Origin: Thalassolituus hydrocarboniclasticus | GTDB taxonomy: Bacteria > Pseudomonadota > Gammaproteobacteria > Pseudomonadales > Oceanobacteraceae | Reading direction: 5' to 3' | Assembly (NCBI RefSeq): GCF_025345565.1 | Contig: NZ_CP054475.1 | Span: 1,890,448 to 1,954,447, forward strand | Length of the DNA: 64,000 nt | Shown: one piece after another, positions 34,853 to 45,172 of the stretch | Numbering within the stretch: position 1 is the first letter of the stretch | Layout: the number at the start of each line of letters is the position of its first letter | Notes under the pieces: generated by a model | Databases searched by the model: none | Told to the model about the DNA's origin: nothing | The model's input: only the letters and a program-made list of their open reading frames with translations | Program-made: the position numbers and the translations under genes

Positions 34853-35626
34853 TCAGAAAAAAGCGTACTTGGCACCCAGCATAAGCAGCAGGCCGGCCAG
34901 AACCGGTTTCAGCAGTTCGTCAGGCATTTTACGGCTCAGGTGGCTGCCAACATGGATGGCCGGCAGTGAGCCGATCAGCAGAGCGCCAAGCAGAGCAAAA
35001 TCGACATTGCCCAGGTACATATGGATAAAGCCTGCGCACAGCGTCAGTGGCACAGCGTGGGCAATATCAGTGCCGACAACATGCGTTGAGCGCAGGGTCG
35101 GGTACAGTAACATCAGGATGGCAGTGCCAATGGCGCCCGCACCAACAGAAGACAGGGTAACGAAAACGCCCAGAAAAACTCCCATAACGAAAGTGGCCTG
35201 GGGACGCCACTGGCTCCAGTTACGCGAGTTTCTGTTGCTGGCCCACTGCTGAATCTGCTTGCGCAGCAGAATCACGACTGCAGTTAGCAGCAGCATGATA
35301 CCAAGCGCATTACGCAGAAGATGAGCATAGTTGTCAGGGTGCCGGAACAGGTATTCAAGCAGCAGGCCGGTCAGTAAGGCGCTGGGGATGCTGCCCAACG
35401 CCAGCAGTTTTACCAGAGACCAGCGGACATGGCTTTGCTTGTGATGGCTCCAGGCGCCACCGGCTTTAGTGATGCCGGCGTACATCAGGTCGGTACCAAC
35501 AGCAATCTGGGGAGGAAAGCCAAACAACAGCAGGAGAGGTGTCATCAGGGCGCCGCCGCCGATGCCTGTCATGCCAACAATTAAGCCAACGCCTGCGCCA
35601 GCTGCTATATATAACAAAATATCCAT
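34853..35626 (-). CDS. TSUP family permease (TauE/SafE)
   Basis: A 257-residue inner-membrane protein with about seven to eight hydrophobic helices and the family starts GVGLIVGMTGIGGGALMTP and LGVFVTLSSVGAGAIGTA (two repeated halves). TSUP proteins move sulfite, thiosulfate or organosulfonates. Location next to cysB (divergent, 134 bases) and near cysH supports a sulfur compound as substrate and control by CysB; both are inferences. Confidence 0.87.
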   Translation of the reverse strand: MDILLYIAAGAGVGLIVGMTGIGGGALMTPLLLLFGFPPQIAVGTDLMYAGITKAGGAWSHHKQSHVRWSLVKLLALGSIPSALLTGLLLEYLFRHPDNYAHLLRNALGIMLLLTAVVILLRKQIQQWASNRNSRNWSQWRPQATFVMGVFLGVFVTLSSVGAGAIGTAILMLLYPTLRSTHVVGTDIAHAVPLTLCAGFIHMYLGNVDFALLGALLIGSLPAIHVGSHLSRKMPDELLKPVLAGLLLMLGAKYAFF

Positions 35627-35679
35627 GAAAAATGGTCTAAAGTAGTACAGGAGGCTCTAAGAGAGGCGATTGATGCTAA

Positions 35680-36735
<1,056 letters not shown>

Positions 36736-36753
36736 TGGCTCTGCCACTGTGAT

Positions 36754-36788
36754 AATAAAAAAGCCGCTCAGTGAGCGGCTTTTTTATT
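36754..36788. terminator. Bidirectional terminator between cysB and cysH
   Basis: Sixteen-bp stem AATAAAAAAGCCGCTC (36754-36769) with GAGCGGCTTTTTTATT (36773-36788), loop AGT, between converging genes. Confidence 0.92.
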
Positions 36789-36827
36789 GTTTCCTGCTTG
36801 TTTCTTACTGTTTGTTGCTTTTCAGTA

Positions 36828-37553
36828 TCAGCCTTTGCTGATGATATTGCCGGCGTGTAGGCCACATTCTTTATGGCCGGCACCTTCCCACCACCAGCGG
36901 CCTTCACGTTCGTGCTGGTTGGGCAGGGTTGGGCGGGTGCAAGGCTGGCAGCCGATGCTGACAAAACCCTGTGCGTGCAGCTTGTTGTAAGGCACGTCGA
37001 ATACTTTGATGTATTCCCACACCTGGGCTGAGCTCCACAGAGCCAAAGGGTTGTACTTGGTTAGCTCACCGTTGCGCCCCTGAAACGCACCGTCGGCTTC
37101 GACCAGCTGTACATCGCTGCGGGTGCCGGGACTCTGATCACGGCGCTGGCCGGTGATCCAGGCGTCAAGGGTTGCCAGTTTGGCTTTCAGGGGGGCGATC
37201 TTGCGTACGCCACAGCATTCCTGATGACCATCTTGATAGAAGCTGAACAGACCCTTTTCACGCACGAAGTTCTGCAGTGCAGCCTGCTCTGGCGTACGCA
37301 CATCGATGCTGATGTTGTAGTGTTTGCGCACCGCTTCGATAAATTCGTAGGTTTCAGGGTGCAGGCGGCCGGTATCCAGAGTGAAAATTTCGACATCAGG
37401 CTTAATTTTTACGGCCATATCGATCAGTACAACGTCTTCGGCACCACTGAAGGATACTGCGATCGCATCGTGATTTTCGATGGCGTGGCGGATCAGATCT
37501 TTCGGGCGCTTATCGGCAAATTGCTCATTGAGAGCGGTAAAATCCTGGGTCAT
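36828..37553 (-). CDS. cysH: Adenylylsulfate reductase, assimilatory, 4Fe-4S type (CysH)
   Basis: A 241-residue thioredoxin-dependent reductase that makes sulfite from activated sulfate. It has the nucleotide segment [15 protein letters not shown] and the cluster cysteines ECCGVRK and GCQPCTRPT, as in Pseudomonas and plant-type enzymes that prefer adenylylsulfate (APS); PAPS-type enzymes lack these cysteines. The catalytic cysteine is in KECGLH near the C-terminus. Converges with cysB. Confidence 0.95.
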   Translation of the reverse strand: MTQDFTALNEQFADKRPKDLIRHAIENHDAIAVSFSGAEDVVLIDMAVKIKPDVEIFTLDTGRLHPETYEFIEAVRKHYNISIDVRTPEQAALQNFVREKGLFSFYQDGHQECCGVRKIAPLKAKLATLDAWITGQRRDQSPGTRSDVQLVEADGAFQGRNGELTKYNPLALWSSAQVWEYIKVFDVPYNKLHAQGFVSIGCQPCTRPTLPNQHEREGRWWWEGAGHKECGLHAGNIISKG

Positions 37554-37670
37554 GGTTCTGGCCTAATCGGTTGCTGTGGGCCGGCGTTTTCTGTTGGCTT
37601 GCGCTGATGGCACCAGGGCAGACGCCGTGCATTCTTTGTGGTGGAGATTAGCATGGCATTTTTAGCTCAA

Positions 37671-37696
37671 ATAATAATAAAAAAGAATATTATTAT
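37671..37696. promoter_or_regulatory. A/T-rich inverted repeat in the cysH/thrH divergent region
   Basis: ATAATAATA (37671-37679) and TATTATTAT (37688-37696) form a nine-bp inverted repeat about 120 bases upstream of cysH. CysB sites are A/T-rich and degenerate, so a CysB activation site is possible but not shown. Confidence 0.35.
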
Positions 37697-37797
37697 GCCG
37701 CTATTATGGTGTGTATCTGCAGGGATGTTGTCAATCGGGGTGCATATGGCTAGAGTACGCGCCGAATAACAGTCTTCTGTCTAATTGTGGAGTATTC

Positions 37798-38415
37798 ATG
37801 GAAATTGCGTGTCTTGACCTTGAGGGTGTTCTGGTTCCGGAAATCTGGATTGAGTTTGCCCAAAAAACCGGTATCGAAGAGCTGAAGGCAACGACGCGCG
37901 ATATCCCCGACTACGACGTGCTGATGAAACAGCGCCTGCGCATTCTGGATGAGCATAACCTGAAGATTCAGGATATTCAGGAGGTGATTGCTACCCTGAA
38001 GCCGCTTGAAGGTGCGGTGGAGTTTGTTAACTGGCTGCGTGAGCGCTTTCAGGTGATCATCCTGTCGGATACCTTCTATGAATTCTCTCAGCCGCTGATG
38101 CGCCAGCTGGGTTTTCCGACCCTGTTCTGTCATCGCCTGATCACCGACGAAACAGGCCGTGTGGTTGATTACAAACTGCGTCAAGCCGATCCTAAGCGCC
38201 AGTCAATCCGCGCGCTGCAGACCATTTACTACCGTACTATCGCGGCTGGTGACTCATACAACGACACGACTATGCTGGCGGAAGCTGATGCAGGTATCCT
38301 GTTCCATGCGCCACAGAATGTGATTGATGAGTTCCCGCAATTCCCGGCCGTACACACCTATGAAGACCTGAAGAAGGAATTCATCAAGGCCAGTAACCGT
38401 GATCTGACTCTCTGA
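37798..38415 (+). CDS. thrH: Phosphoserine phosphatase / homoserine phosphotransferase ThrH
   Basis: A 205-residue HAD-family enzyme, first known from Pseudomonas, that dephosphorylates phosphoserine and can move the phosphate to homoserine. Motifs: LDLEGVLVPEIW (nucleophile Asp), ILSDTFYEFSQPLM, DPKRQSI and AGDSYNDTTML. Near-complete agreement with the Pseudomonas ThrH pattern, including RDIPDYDVLMKQRLRILDEH. TGGAG at 37788-37792 sets the start. Confidence 0.96.
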   Translation: MEIACLDLEGVLVPEIWIEFAQKTGIEELKATTRDIPDYDVLMKQRLRILDEHNLKIQDIQEVIATLKPLEGAVEFVNWLRERFQVIILSDTFYEFSQPLMRQLGFPTLFCHRLITDETGRVVDYKLRQADPKRQSIRALQTIYYRTIAAGDSYNDTTMLAEADAGILFHAPQNVIDEFPQFPAVHTYEDLKKEFIKASNRDLTL

Positions 38416-38440
38416 ACAGAAAACGCTCAGAAGCAGTAAA

Positions 38441-38475
38441 AACAACAATGCCGGCAGTTGCCGGCATTGTTGTTT
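38441..38475. terminator. Bidirectional terminator between thrH and pabB
   Basis: Stem AACAACAATGCCGGC (38441-38455) with GCCGGCATTGTTGTT (38460-38474), loop AGTT, then T. Confidence 0.88.
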
Positions 38476-38526
38476 CCGGAGGGTGTCTGATGTCGGGAGG
38501 GACGGATAAGGGCGGCAGATAAGGAC

Positions 38527-39969
38527 TCAGATGGGGGTGTTCAGAATGCGCCCGACCTTACTCTGAATCTCCTGCCATTCATCTTCCCAGGTGGAATCCA
38601 TCACGATACCGCCACCACCCCAGCAGACGGCACCCTCTTTGGTTGCCGCAATGGTGCGGATAAGAATGTTGAAGTCGGCATGGCCGGCATCATCAAAGTA
38701 GCCCAGAACGCCGCAATAAGCTCCACGTGATTCGTGTTCCAGCTCATCGATAATCTCCATGGCCCGGTGTTTGGGCGCGCCCGTGATTGAACCGCCGGGC
38801 AGGGCGTCAAAGATCACATCCACTGCATGCTGATCAGGACGTCTGGTCGCTACGATAGTACTGACCATATGATGCACATTGGCGTGGCTTTCAATATCAA
38901 ACAGTTTGGTTACCTTTACCGAAAAAGGCTCCGCACTGCGACTCAGGTCGTTACGCAGCAAATCCACAATCATCAGATTTTCGGCACGGTTCTTGGGACT
39001 ACCGGCCAGCCATTGACGATTGTATTCATCAACTTCCGCTGTTTCGCCTCTGGCAATGGTGCCTTTGATTGGCTTGGTTTCTATACGATCGCCATCTATG
39101 CGGATAAAGCGTTCAGGGCTGACGCTGAATAACGTTTGTGCTGCTGTCTTCAGATATGCCGAAAAGGGTGCGTTGAAGGTTTGCAGCAGTGATGCCGGGT
39201 TGTGGCCGGTAAGATCCGCCTGACAATGAAAAGGCATGGCCAGATTAACCTGATAGCAATCACCGGCTGCCAGATAGTTACGGGTAGCGCTGAACGCCTG
39301 CCGATATTGTTCCTCACTCCAGGCCGGACGCCAGCTCTGCTTCAGCGGCGGGTTTTCTGTGCCCTCTTTATGGCGGGTAACAGCACTCCGGATATGATCA
39401 ATCAGCTCAGTAACCTGCTTGTCAGGCAAATTACCCGGGTTTTGCAGGGTGCAGCTGTTGTCGGCAAAGTTCAGAAAGATACTCAGTGGATAGTGGAAAA
39501 ACTCCGCCAGAGGGCCTGCTTGTTGGGTGGTAGGCAGTTGCTGCAGGGCTTTGCCTGCGTCATAGCTGATATAGCCGGCCCAGCCGCTGTGGAAGGCGGC
39601 ATGAATGGCGCTGCTGTCAGATTTTCCGTTATTTGGGGGTAAACAGCTTCGCAGGTTGCGCCGCAGCCGATCAAGCTCCACCACGGTAGTTGCCGACAGG
39701 ATCTGATCTGGCAAGCAAGCGAGGACAGCGGTTCCGTAAATCTTAAGGTCGTTATGGTCATATTGCGACAGACTTGCAGCGTGACAGGACTGCAAATCAC
39801 CGGAATACATGAGTATTGGATTATCCAATAAATGGCCTGAAAAAAGGACGTCCAGGGCTGAAAAGGGGAGGTTTTTATGTGTCATTCCGGGCCAGTTTTT
39901 ACAGGGGTTTGTTTCTGGTAACTCTTTGAAAGTAAAGGGTTTTTCATTGTTCTGGGTAGGGGGTTCCAA
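38527..39969 (-). CDS. pabB: Aminodeoxychorismate synthase component I (PabB)
   Basis: A chorismate-binding enzyme of folate synthesis that makes 4-amino-4-deoxychorismate with PabA. The covalent-lysine motif PIKGTIARG marks PabB (anthranilate synthases have Ala there). Other motifs: GDCYQVNLAMPFHC, SPERFIRIDG, ENLMIVDLLRNDL, LPGGSITGAPKHRAMEIIDE and YCGVLGYFD. The start is uncertain: the TTG at 39969 (480 residues) keeps the first family strand (KPFTFKELPE), while ATG 39885 (452 residues) would lose it. Neither has a good ribosome site. Confidence 0.93.
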   Translation of the reverse strand: MEPPTQNNEKPFTFKELPETNPCKNWPGMTHKNLPFSALDVLFSGHLLDNPILMYSGDLQSCHAASLSQYDHNDLKIYGTAVLACLPDQILSATTVVELDRLRRNLRSCLPPNNGKSDSSAIHAAFHSGWAGYISYDAGKALQQLPTTQQAGPLAEFFHYPLSIFLNFADNSCTLQNPGNLPDKQVTELIDHIRSAVTRHKEGTENPPLKQSWRPAWSEEQYRQAFSATRNYLAAGDCYQVNLAMPFHCQADLTGHNPASLLQTFNAPFSAYLKTAAQTLFSVSPERFIRIDGDRIETKPIKGTIARGETAEVDEYNRQWLAGSPKNRAENLMIVDLLRNDLSRSAEPFSVKVTKLFDIESHANVHHMVSTIVATRRPDQHAVDVIFDALPGGSITGAPKHRAMEIIDELEHESRGAYCGVLGYFDDAGHADFNILIRTIAATKEGAVCWGGGGIVMDSTWEDEWQEIQSKVGRILNTPI

Positions 39970-40154
39970 TATTTCGTGTGTTGGCCGGCCATATGCGTGT
40001 AATTAATTGTAAAAAAAGTGGTGGACAACACCAGACCCTCATAATAGATTGTTCGTCAATTCTTGAGGCAATATTGAATTGTCCCGACAGAAAATAAGAA
40101 TAAAGAAATCTGTAATCAGAAACCAACACTTAAAAAATTCACAGAGATTCCGCT

Positions 40155-40237
40155 CAGGCTGCAGGCCTGGTGGTGATGTCGGTGATAGGGCACGGAAAAT
40201 GCCCGCAAACCTAAGAAAAATAATCAGGAGTGTGCAC
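40155..40237 (+). other. Structured leader before the FilA-like gene
   Basis: Two hairpins: CAGGC (40155-40159) with GCCTG (40165-40169), and GGGCA (40188-40192) with TGCCC (40200-40204), then CGCAAACCTAAG (40205-40216) and an A-rich stretch to the ribosome site CAGGAG. Parts recall the conserved CGCAAA segments of c-di-GMP-I riboswitches, but the order does not fit that class. Left unclassified. Confidence 0.35.
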
Positions 40238-41218
40238 ATGAAATTCCTTAAGAAAGCTTCTCTCGCCGCGGCTATCGCAGCAGCCCCATTCGCAGTTAAT
40301 GCTGAAATGGTTGCTCTGGATGACGCTACCATGTCTGCGACCACTGGTCAGGCTGGTGTGACTATCGAAATTGAAATCGGTGGTTCAGGTATCTCCGTTG
40401 GTGAAATCGAATACATCGATGAAGGTTCTGTATCTCTGCAAAACCTGACTGTAAATAACGTAGCCAATATCACTCAGACAATTGACGTGGATGGTGACGG
40501 TAACCTGCTGATCGGCATGACCGGTTCAAATGGTATTCAGATCGGTTTGGGTAACAATGCTGCAGACACTACTGGTGAATTCAGTGCTGTGGCTCTGCGT
40601 AGTGATACTGGTGAAACCACTGAGCTGGTTAACAATCTGGATATGACTGTTAACGTTGGCGCGTCAGAAACTGCGATTCTGAACCTGGCAGCTGCTGGTA
40701 ATGCTTACACTACCAGTTTTGGTGGCAATGCTGCCTGGACTGTTGCTGATCTGGATTCGCGTGCAGGGGATGGTTCAGTTGCCATTCTGTCAAAAAGCTC
40801 CCTCCAGATTACTGATATGAATGCTGGTCTGTTTGGTTACACTGCAGCGCAGGCGGCAACCAAAGCTGATTCTGCTGCTTATGGCGGTAACGGTAACGGT
40901 ATTATTGACGGTGCCGAGCAAACCACAGCTGACTCTTTGGCTACCGGTTCTGCTGTTCAGGTTGGCGGTGTGCAGTTTTATGCCATGGTTGATGATGGCG
41001 CAGGCGGTACCACTAAAGGTGCTGCAACCATTGAGCAGGTAATTTGGGCTGAAGGTGGCTCTGTTGCTCAGGGTGGTGGTGTGTACATTCAGATTGGCCA
41101 GATTGCTGGTACTCTGGAAGTTAACTCAATCTCTATGGGTCAGGCCTCTATCGGTTCTCTTAAAGTTTCCGATATCAATCTGGCTGGCATGACTCAGCGT
41201 ATCTACGGTCACAACTAA
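40238..41218 (+). CDS. FilA-like exported surface protein
   Basis: A 326-residue exported protein with signal peptide MKFLKKASLAAAIAAAPFAVNA. The mature part begins with the repeated family feature ALDDATMSATTGQAGVTIEIE and is rich in Gly, Asp, Asn, Thr and Ala beta repeats. This start is typical of proteins called FilA (putative pilus system) in Acinetobacter and its relatives in Oceanospirillales. ATG 40238 follows CAGGAG; the frame is open further upstream but without a plausible start. A terminator separates it from the next genes, allowing much higher expression. Confidence 0.75.
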   Translation: MKFLKKASLAAAIAAAPFAVNAEMVALDDATMSATTGQAGVTIEIEIGGSGISVGEIEYIDEGSVSLQNLTVNNVANITQTIDVDGDGNLLIGMTGSNGIQIGLGNNAADTTGEFSAVALRSDTGETTELVNNLDMTVNVGASETAILNLAAAGNAYTTSFGGNAAWTVADLDSRAGDGSVAILSKSSLQITDMNAGLFGYTAAQAATKADSAAYGGNGNGIIDGAEQTTADSLATGSAVQVGGVQFYAMVDDGAGGTTKGAATIEQVIWAEGGSVAQGGGVYIQIGQIAGTLEVNSISMGQASIGSLKVSDINLAGMTQRIYGHN

Positions 41219-41244
41219 GTTTTGCTTGGTTTGACGTAAAAAAG

Positions 41245-41268
41245 AAACCCGCTTCGGCGGGTTTTTTT
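41245..41268 (+). terminator. Terminator after the FilA-like gene
   Basis: Stem AAACCCGC (41245-41252) with GCGGGTTT (41257-41264), TTCG tetraloop, then TTTT. Confidence 0.9.
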
Positions 41269-41425
41269 ATTGTCCAGTCAGGGAATTTATTTTACGAAAA
41301 TCGGTAAAAAAGAAGCTGAATTGACACTTTTTGTGTTGGTCGTTTGTGTGATTTTATGTAACATGAGCTTCGACTCACCATAACAATAAAAAGTAATAAG
41401 TCGGAGGGGCCTCGGGCCATCATCT

Positions 41426-42376
41426 GTGTTTATCATTCTTCTAGGTTCCATTATTGGGTTTGCCATGGTCCACGAACTGGCCATAGTGAACGACCGTCAG
41501 CAGGGTGATGCCTTTGTTCGCGTGGCGGTGAACGAACCCTATCAGTATGACCAGTTGGTTAATGTTGAGCCTCTCTCTGTTAAAAAATTCAATAACGTTG
41601 TGCGCCAGGCGTACGATTATTCCTGTGGCTCCGCTGCACTGACCACCTTGCTCGACTTTTATCTGGGTCGTAACTTTCAGGAACGTCAGGTGATGGAAGG
41701 TTTGCTGCGTTTTGGTGAGACAGAACGTATCGTACAGCGTCGTGGTTTTTCTCTGCTGGATATGAAACGTCTGGTTACTGCACTGGGACATCCGTCCGGT
41801 GGATTTAAAGCAGAAGCAAAGGATTTGCTGGAGCTGGACCACCCGGCGATCGCTCCGATTGAATATGCGGGTTTTAAGCATTTTGTGGTTATTCGTGCAG
41901 TCTATGAAAACCGTGTTTATCTGGCCGATCCGGCCCTGGGGAATATCAGCTTCACCCTGAGCCGCTTTCTTGAGGTTTGGGATAATAATGTCCTGTTTAT
42001 TGTTTTCCCTAACGGTCATAAACCAGCCAGTGGCCTGGAGTTGCGTGAAGAAGATATGCGCTATGTGTCCGACTTTATTATTGCGGAAAATGCCTATAAA
42101 GAATTCCCGCTGATGGCGATGAAGTATGAAGATGCCATCAGTAATAAAATTGCCTCTTTGAGCAATAATGCTAAATCGTCGTTTGTTCCTAAGCTGCTTC
42201 CTAAGGTCAATGAAAATGATCCGGATGTGGCCATGCGTGATGAAGACGGTAATGTGCTTTATAAAATCAAAACGGAAAATGCTACTGACGGTGTGAGTTC
42301 GGATGAGTTCAATGTCAGAGTCACCGATGATCCTAATGAGCGTCTGGTTAAAGAACTGCGCTTCAGAAGAAAATAA
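41426..42376 (+). CDS. C39-like cysteine peptidase (FilB-like)
   Basis: A 316-residue protein with an N-terminal hydrophobic helix (no basic residues before it) and a C39-type peptidase domain: RQAYDYSCGSAALTTLL (Gln 61, Cys 67), KHFVVIRAVYENRVYLADPA (His 152, Asp 168). A charged C-terminal extension (about 200-316) follows. C39 peptidases usually cut double-glycine leaders during export; here the peptidase lies beside a FilA-like protein without an ABC transporter. GTG start after GGAGGGG, with a long 16-base gap, so the exact start is uncertain. Confidence 0.82.
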   Translation: MFIILLGSIIGFAMVHELAIVNDRQQGDAFVRVAVNEPYQYDQLVNVEPLSVKKFNNVVRQAYDYSCGSAALTTLLDFYLGRNFQERQVMEGLLRFGETERIVQRRGFSLLDMKRLVTALGHPSGGFKAEAKDLLELDHPAIAPIEYAGFKHFVVIRAVYENRVYLADPALGNISFTLSRFLEVWDNNVLFIVFPNGHKPASGLELREEDMRYVSDFIIAENAYKEFPLMAMKYEDAISNKIASLSNNAKSSFVPKLLPKVNENDPDVAMRDEDGNVLYKIKTENATDGVSSDEFNVRVTDDPNERLVKELRFRRK

Positions 42377-42403
42377 TAACGATACGGGATTTAAGGAAAA
42401 TTC

Positions 42404-43471
42404 ATGTTTATTCGAACCACGCTGATCTCGCTGCCGCTGCTGCTTGCATGGGGGGCTAATGTTAACGCAGACCAGGCTCAGGATCTGTCAAAAGCCCGTG
42501 AAGCGCTGACCAAACAGGATAATGACGCCGACACAGAAAAGGCGCTTGAAGAAGTATTTGAAGCTGCTGAAAAAAATTACTCGCTGCTGAAGCGCGGCGG
42601 TGTGGCGCTGAATTATAACTTTGATTACAGCTACTACGGCGATCAGCGAATTGATCTGGTGATTGAGCCTAATCTGGATTCCGAAGGGCTGCCTACTGGT
42701 TCATCGACCATCCGTAATGCGGATGTATCTCCGGTTGCCAGTCATACCTTCACCAACGCGTTCACCTTTGATTATGGTTTGTTTAACAACCTCACGCTGA
42801 GTGCGCGCTTGCCTCTGGTTGCCAAGTTTGAAACCGAGGATGAACTGACTGCTTACAGTCTTGGAGATATCAGTGGCTCAGTGCGCTGGCAGCCATATGA
42901 GTATGTGCCGGGACAAATCAGTCAGACCGTTTTCGGCTCGCTGAAACTGAAAACCGGTGACAGCCCATACGAAATTGATCTGGATAAAAATCTGTCCACT
43001 GGCTCAGGTACTTACAGCCTGAGCGCAGGCATGAGTGTTTCTAAAGTTCTGGACCCGGTGGTGCTGTTCGGCTCTGGCAGCTACGGCTATAACGTGCCGG
43101 AAAAAGGATTAAATCAAGTGCGTGGCAGCTCGATTCTGGAAGAAGTACATCCTGGCAACAGTTTGTCGTTCTCCATGGGGTTTGCTTATTCACTGTCGTA
43201 TGATGTGTCATTAAGCGCCTCGTTCCAGGGCTCTTTTAATGATCGCACCCGTTTCCAGCTGTACACACCGGCTACGGGTGAAACCCAGAGTTCCATTGCT
43301 GGCAGCCAGATGAGTGGCATCATGAACTTTGCGCTGGGTGTCCGGGTTTCGCCAAAAACCATTGCCAATATTAACGTTGGTTTTGGTATGACCGAGTTAT
43401 CTCCCGATATCATCCTTGGATTATCGTTACCGATCGACATTGAGGGTGTGAAACCTTCGTCTGGTAGCTAA
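42404..43471 (+). CDS. Outer-membrane barrel-like protein (FilC-like)
   Basis: A 355-residue exported protein: signal peptide (to about residue 22), a helical segment (about 24-60, charged and coiled-coil-like), then alternating strands (NYNFDYSYYG, LTLSARLPLV, FGSGSYGYNVP, SLSYDVSLSASFQ) consistent with an outer-membrane beta-barrel. TAAGGAAAATTC precedes the ATG. The position after the C39 gene matches the Fil layout. Function unknown. Confidence 0.65.
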   Translation: MFIRTTLISLPLLLAWGANVNADQAQDLSKAREALTKQDNDADTEKALEEVFEAAEKNYSLLKRGGVALNYNFDYSYYGDQRIDLVIEPNLDSEGLPTGSSTIRNADVSPVASHTFTNAFTFDYGLFNNLTLSARLPLVAKFETEDELTAYSLGDISGSVRWQPYEYVPGQISQTVFGSLKLKTGDSPYEIDLDKNLSTGSGTYSLSAGMSVSKVLDPVVLFGSGSYGYNVPEKGLNQVRGSSILEEVHPGNSLSFSMGFAYSLSYDVSLSASFQGSFNDRTRFQLYTPATGETQSSIAGSQMSGIMNFALGVRVSPKTIANINVGFGMTELSPDIILGLSLPIDIEGVKPSSGS

Positions 43472-43522
43472 TAGCCTATGGCTTCTATAACGATAAAAAT
43501 AACAGGGTTTCGGCGAAGCATT

Positions 43523-45172
43523 ATGCGCATTCTTTTCCTATTGATTATTCTGATGCCAGGGGTGGCCAGCGCGCAGTTGGCTCAGAACCTGTTTCTGGAT
43601 ACCAAGGCCATGTCGCTCGGTAATGCTGTAACGGCAGATCCGGTCGGGATTATGGATATTCATTTTAACCCGGCAGGTCTGACCAAGCTTGAAGGCCGGC
43701 AGATCCAGATTCAGCTGATGAACATCCTGTTGTCGTCTGAGGCGACCTTCAGTCTGCCCGACGATTATGATGCCGATCAGGCGGGGCTTCTGGATATCAG
43801 CAAAGACCCTATTCTGGGTAGTGATGGTCGTGCTGAAAGTCAGGCAACAGCGGCAGCCTATATTCCAGGTATTGGCCTTATGCCGATGACTCTGCCGGTG
43901 CTCACATTGCCAACCGGTGGCGTGTCTATTCAGCCACCGGGTTCAAAATTCACCTTTGCTAACGCGGTGTATGCGCCAATGGCGGCAGGTTTTGCCAAGG
44001 ACGATAATGATCCCGGGCGCTACCAGGCCAAGCAGGTTGCCTTGCAGCGCTTTACTTATTTATCGCCTTCTTTTGGTTATAAAGTGACCGACGAGTTTTC
44101 GGTCGGTGCCAGCTTCCTGTTTTCCCATCAGGCGGTTGCGGTTGTGCAGGATATTCGCGCGCCGAGTGTTTTGATTGGTGTGCTTGAGCAGCTACAGAAT
44201 GCCTTTGGTTGTTTTGATGAGGCAACAGGTGAGCCAACCGGTAATGATCCTCTGGCACCATTGATTACACTTTGTGGTGGTAAGGTGGGTCCTTATGAAG
44301 ACGTGGGCACACTGAAGATTATTACTGAAGAAAGCCTGTCACCATCTTTTAATCTTGGCTTTCTCTGGGAGCCGGCAGATTGGTTTGCCTTTGGTGTGGG
44401 TTATCAGAGCGAGGCAGTATCTCGTCTGAAAGGTACTTATGATCTGGAGTATACCGATGAATTTTCCGGATTCTTCCGTACCTTCCGCTCTTCGATTATT
44501 GGTGCCATTGGCGGAGCTATTTTCTCGCTACCGACTGGTGTCAAAAAAGAAAGTGGCCATGTTTCCACTGAGCTGACTTATCCGCAGCATTTTCAGACCG
44601 GTGTTAAATTACGCTTCCTGGATGATTTCCAATTAAACATGGATGCGGGCTGGACCGACTACGATAAATGGGATGCTCTGGAATTTGAGTTTGATCGTCA
44701 GGTAAGTTTCCTTAGTACGGCTAAAACTCTGGCGCCAACACTGGTAACGGATACGTCCTTGCGTCAACCGCTGAACTATAAAAGCGTCTGGAGTTTTGGC
44801 TTTGGTATGCAGTACGACCTGAACTCACGTATCAAACTGCGTTTGGGTTATGAGCCGCGTAAAAGCTCAATTCCGGATGATTCGCGCAGTATTCAGGCAC
44901 CGCTGGGCTTCGCTAAGCTATACAGTGTTGGCATGGGCTATCAGTGGGATCTGGATACGGTGGTAGATTTGTCGCTGAGTTTCATGCAGTCTAAAGAAAC
45001 CATTCTCGCTGACCCTCAGAATGCTGAGGCTACCGGCGAATACCCTAACTCCAGTGATGCCATCAACCGTAACTGTCTGACATGTACCGTAACCAACCCT
45101 TATCCGGGTCTGGATGTAGACACCAAGCTGACCATCGGTGCAGCAGGTATCAGCTTCCGTACCAAATTCTGA
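43523..45172 (+). CDS. OmpP1/FadL-like outer-membrane protein (FilD-like)
   Basis: A 549-residue barrel protein of the FadL/OmpP1 type. Signal peptide MRILFLLIILMPGVASA, then the FadL-like N-terminal plug start NLFLDTKAMSLGNAVTADP and IHFNPAGLTKLEG (NPAG motif), and a C-terminal strand ending FRTKF. FadL proteins move hydrophobic compounds. I prefer ATG 43523 because it gives a clean signal peptide; ATG 43478 would add 15 residues. Insertions near residues 230-280 with cysteines are unusual. Confidence 0.78.
   Translation: MRILFLLIILMPGVASAQLAQNLFLDTKAMSLGNAVTADPVGIMDIHFNPAGLTKLEGRQIQIQLMNILLSSEATFSLPDDYDADQAGLLDISKDPILGSDGRAESQATAAAYIPGIGLMPMTLPVLTLPTGGVSIQPPGSKFTFANAVYAPMAAGFAKDDNDPGRYQAKQVALQRFTYLSPSFGYKVTDEFSVGASFLFSHQAVAVVQDIRAPSVLIGVLEQLQNAFGCFDEATGEPTGNDPLAPLITLCGGKVGPYEDVGTLKIITEESLSPSFNLGFLWEPADWFAFGVGYQSEAVSRLKGTYDLEYTDEFSGFFRTFRSSIIGAIGGAIFSLPTGVKKESGHVSTELTYPQHFQTGVKLRFLDDFQLNMDAGWTDYDKWDALEFEFDRQVSFLSTAKTLAPTLVTDTSLRQPLNYKSVWSFGFGMQYDLNSRIKLRLGYEPRKSSIPDDSRSIQAPLGFAKLYSVGMGYQWDLDTVVDLSLSFMQSKETILADPQNAEATGEYPNSSDAINRNCLTCTVTNPYPGLDVDTKLTIGAAGISFRTKF

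Noticed and set aside
40155-40216. c-di-GMP-I riboswitch
   Set aside because: CGCAAAC segment is similar, but the order of helices and the tetraloop receptor are not found. Kept only as an unclassified leader.
40079-40237. N-terminal extension of the FilA-like protein
   Set aside because: The frame is open, but the first plausible start with ribosome site and signal peptide is ATG 40238.
41321-41326. Perfect TTGACA as promoter of the C39 peptidase gene
   Set aside because: No acceptable -10 hexamer at 16-18 bases.
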